This document shows positions 11,256 through 14,338 of a stretch of 14,338 nt of DNA, in pieces; within the stretch, counting starts at the first letter, position 1; each line of letters starts with the position of its first letter. The position numbers were made by a program, and so were the translations under genes. The notes under the pieces are model-generated. The model was not told where the DNA came from and did not search any database. It saw only the letters and a program-made list of their open reading frames with translations. Source of the stretch: an uncultured Oscillospiraceae bacterium (GTDB taxonomy: Bacteria > Bacillota > Clostridia > Oscillospirales > Oscillospiraceae); contig CAJTOE010000052.1 in NCBI GenBank assembly GCA_910577805.1, positions 1 through 14,338 of the forward strand, in the 5' to 3' direction.

Positions 11256-13946
11256 ATGAAAAACGTCTCGAACGGAATGTGCATCCGCCGTCTGGGCTTC
11301 CGGTCCATGCGGGCGGCCCGGACCCGGAATTTCGTGGCGGTGCTGGCGATTGCGCTGACTACGATTTTATTCACCTCTCTGTTTACCATCTCGGCCTCCA
11401 TCAACTACTCGTTCCAGCAGGAAAACTTCCGCCAGGCCGGCGGCGACGGACATGGCACCTTCAAGGATCTGTCCCAGGCGCAGGTGGAGGAGTTACGGGA
11501 CGACCCGCTGTTCCAGGAGACCTGGGCCAGATTGTTTGTTGGAATGCTCCATGAGCCGCCCTTTCAGAAGTCCCATGTTGAAGTCGGTTATCTGGAGCCT
11601 GCCGGTGCGCCCCACTACTTCTGCGCCCCTACGGTGGGAAGTCTGCCCCAGGAGGGCACCGACGGGCTGGCAACGGATACCCATGTCCTGGCCCTGCTTG
11701 GCATCCAGCCGGAGCTTGGGGCCAAAATCACGCTGACCATTACCCTGGACGAGGGTTCTATGCACACCCAGACGGTCACCCGCACATTTACCCTGTCCGG
11801 CTGGTGGGAGTATGACAGCGCCGTCACCGCCAACCATGTGCTGCTTCCCCTCTCCGCCACCCAGGAGCTGGCAGCCCTGTCCAACGGGGGACGGGGGTCC
11901 ATGACGGGGCGGTGGGACCTGAACATCATGCTCTCCAGCGACAGAAATATCCGGGAAAATTTAAGCGCCGCGCTGGAGAACAAAGGCTACCAGTGCAGCG
12001 AGCCAACGGCGGAGAATTATGTCAGAATCGGCGTGAACTGGGGCTATACCGGAAACCGGTTCTCCGAGAACCAGGACCCGATTGTGCTGGTGTCCATCGG
12101 GGCGATCCTGCTGTTGATTATCTTCACGGGCTATCTGATTATTTATAATGTATTTCAGATCTCCGTGACCAACGACATCCGCTTTTACGGCCTGCTCAAG
12201 ACGATTGGAACAACGGGCCGGCAGATCAAGGGCATTATCCGCCAGCAGGCCCTATTGCTCAGTCTGCTTGGCATCCCGGTGGGACTGGCGCTGGGCTTTG
12301 TCATCGGCAATAAATTGACCCCCGTTATCATGGCCCAGTTGAGCTACAAAAACACGTTTGTCTCCTTCGACCCCTGGATTTTTATCGGCGCGGCGCTGTT
12401 CTCGCTTCTGACGGTGTTTTTGTCCTGCGCCCGGCCCGGCCGCATCGCGGCAAAGGTGTCGCCCGTGGACGCGGTGCGGTACACAGAGGGCGGCAGGACC
12501 AGCGGCAGGCGGCGTGCCCGGAAGAGCGGCGCGTCTCTGTTCCAGATGGCCTGGGCCAACCTGGGCCGCAGCCGGGGCAAAACCGTGGTCACGGTCCTGT
12601 CCCTGGCCCTGGCGGTGGTGCTGATGAACCTGGTGGTCATCTTTGCCAACGGCTTTGATATGGAAAAATATCTGGCGGGCCGGGTCGTCTCCGATTTTAT
12701 CGTAGGCCACGCCGACCTCTTTCAGGTCAGCGCCGGCTTCCACTCCAAGGACCAGGCGGTGCCGGAGACGCTGCTCGACGCGGTCAGCGCCCAGGGCGGC
12801 ATTACCGACGGCGGCCGGGTCTACGGCCAGGAGCAGGTGGTCCAGCAGCATATGCCGGAGGAATTTTTCCGCCAGGAATACAGCAGGTTCAGCTGGTACA
12901 CCCAGGAGGACATCGACCAGCTCGTCCGTTCCACCGAGCAGGGCGGGGACGGAATGCTTCTGGGAAGCGCCCAGCTCTACGGCATGGAGGAATTTCCCCT
13001 CAGCAAGCTGGAGGTGCTGGAGGGCGATCTGGCGCCGCTGTCCGACCCTGCCCGGAATGCCATTGCAGCCGTCTATGGGACGGACGACTATCAGGCGGTC
13101 AGCTGGGACAGCAACTGGGCCAAGGTGGGCGATACGGTCACCCTGCGCTATGTGACCGAGTGGAAGTACGTTGACCTGGACACGGGGGAGGAAATTTCCT
13201 CGGAGGAGGTGGACGCCCGGTACGCCCGCGGGGAGAGCAATTTCGCGTCCTGGGGCAAGACGTTTGAGGAAAAAGAGTACACGGTCTGCGCCCTGGTGAC
13301 CCTGCCCGTCGCCCTGAGCTACCGGTATCTTACCGTAGGGGGCAGCCAGATGATTTTAGGCGCGGAGCAGTTCCGGCAGGACAGCGGCATGAACTCCGTG
13401 ATGAGCTACGCCTTTGACACCACGCAGGAGTCCGAACAGGGCATGGCGGAATTTTTGGAGACCTATACGGAGTCGGTCCAGCCGCTCTATGACTTCGAGA
13501 GCAAGGAGCGTCAGGTGGCGGAGTTCGATGGGTTCCGGAACATGTTCCTGACCATGGGCGGCGTGCTGGCCGGCGTGATCGGGCTGGTGGGGGTGCTGAA
13601 CTTCATCAACGCTGTGCTGACAGGCATCCTGACCCGGAAGCGGGAGCTGGCAGTGCTTCAGTCCGTGGGCATGACGGGAAAGCAGCTCAAGACCATGCTG
13701 GTGTGCGAGGGGCTGTACTACACCATGCTTTCCGCCGGGCTGTCCCTGCTGCTCATCGGACTGCTGGGTCCGCTGCTTGGAGCGGTATGCAATGTGTTTT
13801 GGTTTTTCACCTACCGGTTTACTGTGCTGCCGGTGCTGGTCGTGACGCCGCTGTTTTTGCTGCTGGGTGCGCTGGTGCCGCTGGCGGTGTACCGGCGGCT
13901 GGCGCGGACCACCATCGTGGAACGCCTGCGGGAGGCGGAGAGCTGA
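11256..13946 (+). CDS. ABC transporter permease with two FtsX domains and two large external domains
   Basis: Encodes 896 residues from the ATG at 11256, with a GGGGGTGAGGG ribosome binding site. A GTG at 11247, overlapping the ATPase stop, would add only three residues and is possible. About eight membrane helices are visible: 26-50, 276-300, 331-352, 373-394, 442-464, 763-790, 820-848 and 858-882. They fall into two 4-helix halves. In each half a large extracellular part follows the first helix: about 225 residues (51-275) and about 300 residues (465-762). The FtsX core with its VSPVDAVRYTEGG coupling-type region ends the first half; ILTRKRELAVLQSVGMTGKQ marks the second. This topology fits MacB/LolC-like permeases joined as a tandem, not the 10-helix BceB type. 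It pairs with the ATPase just upstream. Candidate jobs are export of, or defence against, peptides at the envelope. Confidence 0.92.
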   Translation: MKNVSNGMCIRRLGFRSMRAARTRNFVAVLAIALTTILFTSLFTISASINYSFQQENFRQAGGDGHGTFKDLSQAQVEELRDDPLFQETWARLFVGMLHEPPFQKSHVEVGYLEPAGAPHYFCAPTVGSLPQEGTDGLATDTHVLALLGIQPELGAKITLTITLDEGSMHTQTVTRTFTLSGWWEYDSAVTANHVLLPLSATQELAALSNGGRGSMTGRWDLNIMLSSDRNIRENLSAALENKGYQCSEPTAENYVRIGVNWGYTGNRFSENQDPIVLVSIGAILLLIIFTGYLIIYNVFQISVTNDIRFYGLLKTIGTTGRQIKGIIRQQALLLSLLGIPVGLALGFVIGNKLTPVIMAQLSYKNTFVSFDPWIFIGAALFSLLTVFLSCARPGRIAAKVSPVDAVRYTEGGRTSGRRRARKSGASLFQMAWANLGRSRGKTVVTVLSLALAVVLMNLVVIFANGFDMEKYLAGRVVSDFIVGHADLFQVSAGFHSKDQAVPETLLDAVSAQGGITDGGRVYGQEQVVQQHMPEEFFRQEYSRFSWYTQEDIDQLVRSTEQGGDGMLLGSAQLYGMEEFPLSKLEVLEGDLAPLSDPARNAIAAVYGTDDYQAVSWDSNWAKVGDTVTLRYVTEWKYVDLDTGEEISSEEVDARYARGESNFASWGKTFEEKEYTVCALVTLPVALSYRYLTVGGSQMILGAEQFRQDSGMNSVMSYAFDTTQESEQGMAEFLETYTESVQPLYDFESKERQVAEFDGFRNMFLTMGGVLAGVIGLVGVLNFINAVLTGILTRKRELAVLQSVGMTGKQLKTMLVCEGLYYTMLSAGLSLLLIGLLGPLLGAVCNVFWFFTYRFTVLPVLVVTPLFLLLGALVPLAVYRRLARTTIVERLREAES

Positions 13947-13952
13947 GTATTT

Positions 13953-13995
13953 TTCCCTTCATCCGTCACGGCGAAGTCGTGACGGATGAAGGGAA
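13953..13995. repeat. Perfect 18-bp inverted repeat after the permease gene
   Basis: TTCCCTTCATCCGTCACG (13953-13970) and its exact reverse complement (13978-13995) flank a seven-base GCGAAGT loop, starting six bases after the permease stop. It is stable enough to end transcription or protect the 3' end, but no T-run follows on the plus strand. T bases precede the left arm instead, giving an A-run after the hairpin on the minus strand. It could be a terminator without a U-tract, or a dispersed palindromic repeat. Confidence 0.8.
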
Positions 13996-14051
13996 GATGA
14001 AACCCAAGGGCTATACTGCTTTACAAATGGAAGAATTTTTTCAAAAAACTC

Positions 14052-14080
14052 TTTACAACAGGTCCAAAGCCTGCTATAAT
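14052..14080 (+). promoter_or_regulatory. Sigma-A promoter of the tRNA-Arg gene
   Basis: TTTACA (14052-14057) and the consensus TATAAT (14075-14080) are separated by 17 bases. Transcription would start near 14087, about 15 bases ahead of the mature tRNA. An AT-rich stretch (14034-14050) just upstream may act as an UP element, as is common for stable RNA promoters. Confidence 0.85.
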
Positions 14081-14101
14081 AGTGCAGTAAACAATGTGTA
14101 T

Positions 14102-14178
14102 GCGTCCGTAGTTCAATTGGATAGAGCGTCAGATTCCGGTTCTGAATGTTGGGGGTTCGAGTCCCTTCGGGCGTACCA
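14102..14178 (+). tRNA. tRNA-Arg (anticodon CCG)
   Basis: A full cloverleaf can be folded by eye. The acceptor GCGTCCG (14102-14108) pairs with CGGGCGT, with two G-U pairs at 1:72 and 4:69. The D arm is GTTC/GAGC with the GG pair in the loop. The anticodon arm is TCAGA - TTCCGGT - TCTGA with CCG at the centre, reading the arginine codon CGG. A five-base variable loop follows, then the T arm GGGGG - TTCGAGT - CCCTT (two G-T pairs). The discriminator is A and CCA is encoded (14176-14178). The gene stands alone with its own promoter. Such tRNA 3' ends are frequent targets for integrating elements, but no integrase or repeated 3' end is seen in the window. Confidence 0.95.
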
Positions 14179-14234
14179 GGAAAAGAGGTCAAAAAAGATT
14201 TTTGGTGAAAAAACCGAGAGCTTTCAAGACCTCA

Positions 14235-14282
14235 GAGGCCCTTGGATAACGAAAATCCAAGGGCCTCAAAATTTAGATTTTT
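14235..14282 (+). terminator. Hairpin downstream of tRNA-Arg, probable terminator
   Basis: GAGGCCCTTGGAT (14235-14247) pairs perfectly with ATCCAAGGGCCTC (14255-14267) around an AACGAAA loop. The T-rich stretch starts only after AAAA (TTTAGATTTTT, 14272-14282), so it is a weaker fit to the standard terminator form. It is the only candidate to end the tRNA transcript within the window. Confidence 0.6.
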
Positions 14283-14303
14283 CCCCACCTCCTATTCACT
14301 CAG

Positions 14304-14320
14304 GCAGGACTTAAACCTGC
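14304..14320. other. tRNA-arm-like inverted repeat at the window edge (unresolved)
   Basis: GCAGG (14304-14308) and CCTGC (14316-14320) flank a seven-base loop. Read on the minus strand this resembles a T arm with loop TTTAAGT, though the usual C56 would be T. Read on the plus strand, the GGACTTAAACCTGC stretch resembles a leucine tRNA anticodon region missing two bases. Neither reading gives a complete cloverleaf before the window ends. It may be the edge of a further tRNA, a tRNA remnant, or chance. Confidence 0.25.
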
Positions 14321-14338
14321 GGCACAACAGTTTCAAAT

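Noticed and set aside
13959..14192. Minus-strand small open frame containing GTRTPNIQNRNLTLYPIELRTH
   Set aside because: This is the antisense translation of the tRNA-Arg gene, a well-known type of false protein in databases; the RNA explains the sequence.
13703..14314. A plus-strand open frame running from the permease end through the tRNA
   Set aside because: It is out of frame with the permease, crosses the inverted repeat and the tRNA, and has no ribosome binding site or domain.
1..14338. CRISPR arrays, insertion sequences, prophage genes or toxin-antitoxin modules
   Set aside because: No regularly spaced repeats, transposase or integrase motifs, or small paired toxin/antitoxin frames were seen; nearly all of the window is accounted for by the genes listed.

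Overview
The window looks like a chromosomal segment of a high-GC, Gram-positive anaerobe of the class Clostridia, most likely an Oscillospiraceae-type gut organism (Flavonifractor/Oscillibacter/Lawsonibacter relatives). This is inferred from four things: a V-type ATP synthase operon, an oxygen-labile 2-hydroxyacyl-CoA dehydratase/activase pair, a Firmicutes-style response regulator - kinase - FtsX-type ABC cassette, and GC-rich codon use with strong purine-rich ribosome binding sites and sigma-A promoters. The species cannot be fixed from the sequence alone.

Layout. (1) Bases 1-4358, plus strand: the 3' part of a V-type ATP synthase operon, in the order C (partial) - F - A - B - D. The genes are tightly packed, with an ATGA overlap between A and B, and end in a strong hairpin at 4357-4396 that can stop transcription from both sides. 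(2) Bases 4404-8673, minus strand: a two-gene operon. The first gene encodes a 983-residue protein with two BadF/BcrA-type ASKHA ATPase modules, a cysteine ribbon and a DUF2229/HgdB-like lobe. The second encodes a 445-residue HgdB-like 2-hydroxyacyl-CoA dehydratase-type subunit. They overlap by 20 bases. Many relatives carry these parts as one protein of about 1400 residues. The substrate of this family is not established. (3) Bases 8674-8883: a divergent control region with a sigma-A promoter in each direction, an operator-like dyad inside the minus-strand promoter spacer, and three TTAACG repeats. (4) Bases 8884-13946, plus strand: an OmpR-family response regulator, a histidine kinase with one membrane segment and no visible extracellular sensor, a MacB/FtsX-class ABC ATPase and an 896-residue FtsX-type permease. 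A terminator-like hairpin and a candidate regulator-controlled promoter sit between the kinase and the ATPase. (5) Bases 13947-14338: an 18-bp perfect inverted repeat, then a tRNA-Arg(CCG) gene with its own near-consensus promoter and a downstream hairpin.

How the parts work together. The V-ATPase genes supply the catalytic head and central stalk of an ion-translocating ATPase. The dehydratase/activase pair would couple ATP hydrolysis to very low-potential electron transfer. The regulator, kinase and transporter form a self-contained sensing and export cassette of the type often used against antimicrobial peptides or envelope stress. Of the gene systems here, the least described is the split activase/dehydratase pair. 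Its regulatory region, shared with a two-component system, is the main place I would look for new biology.
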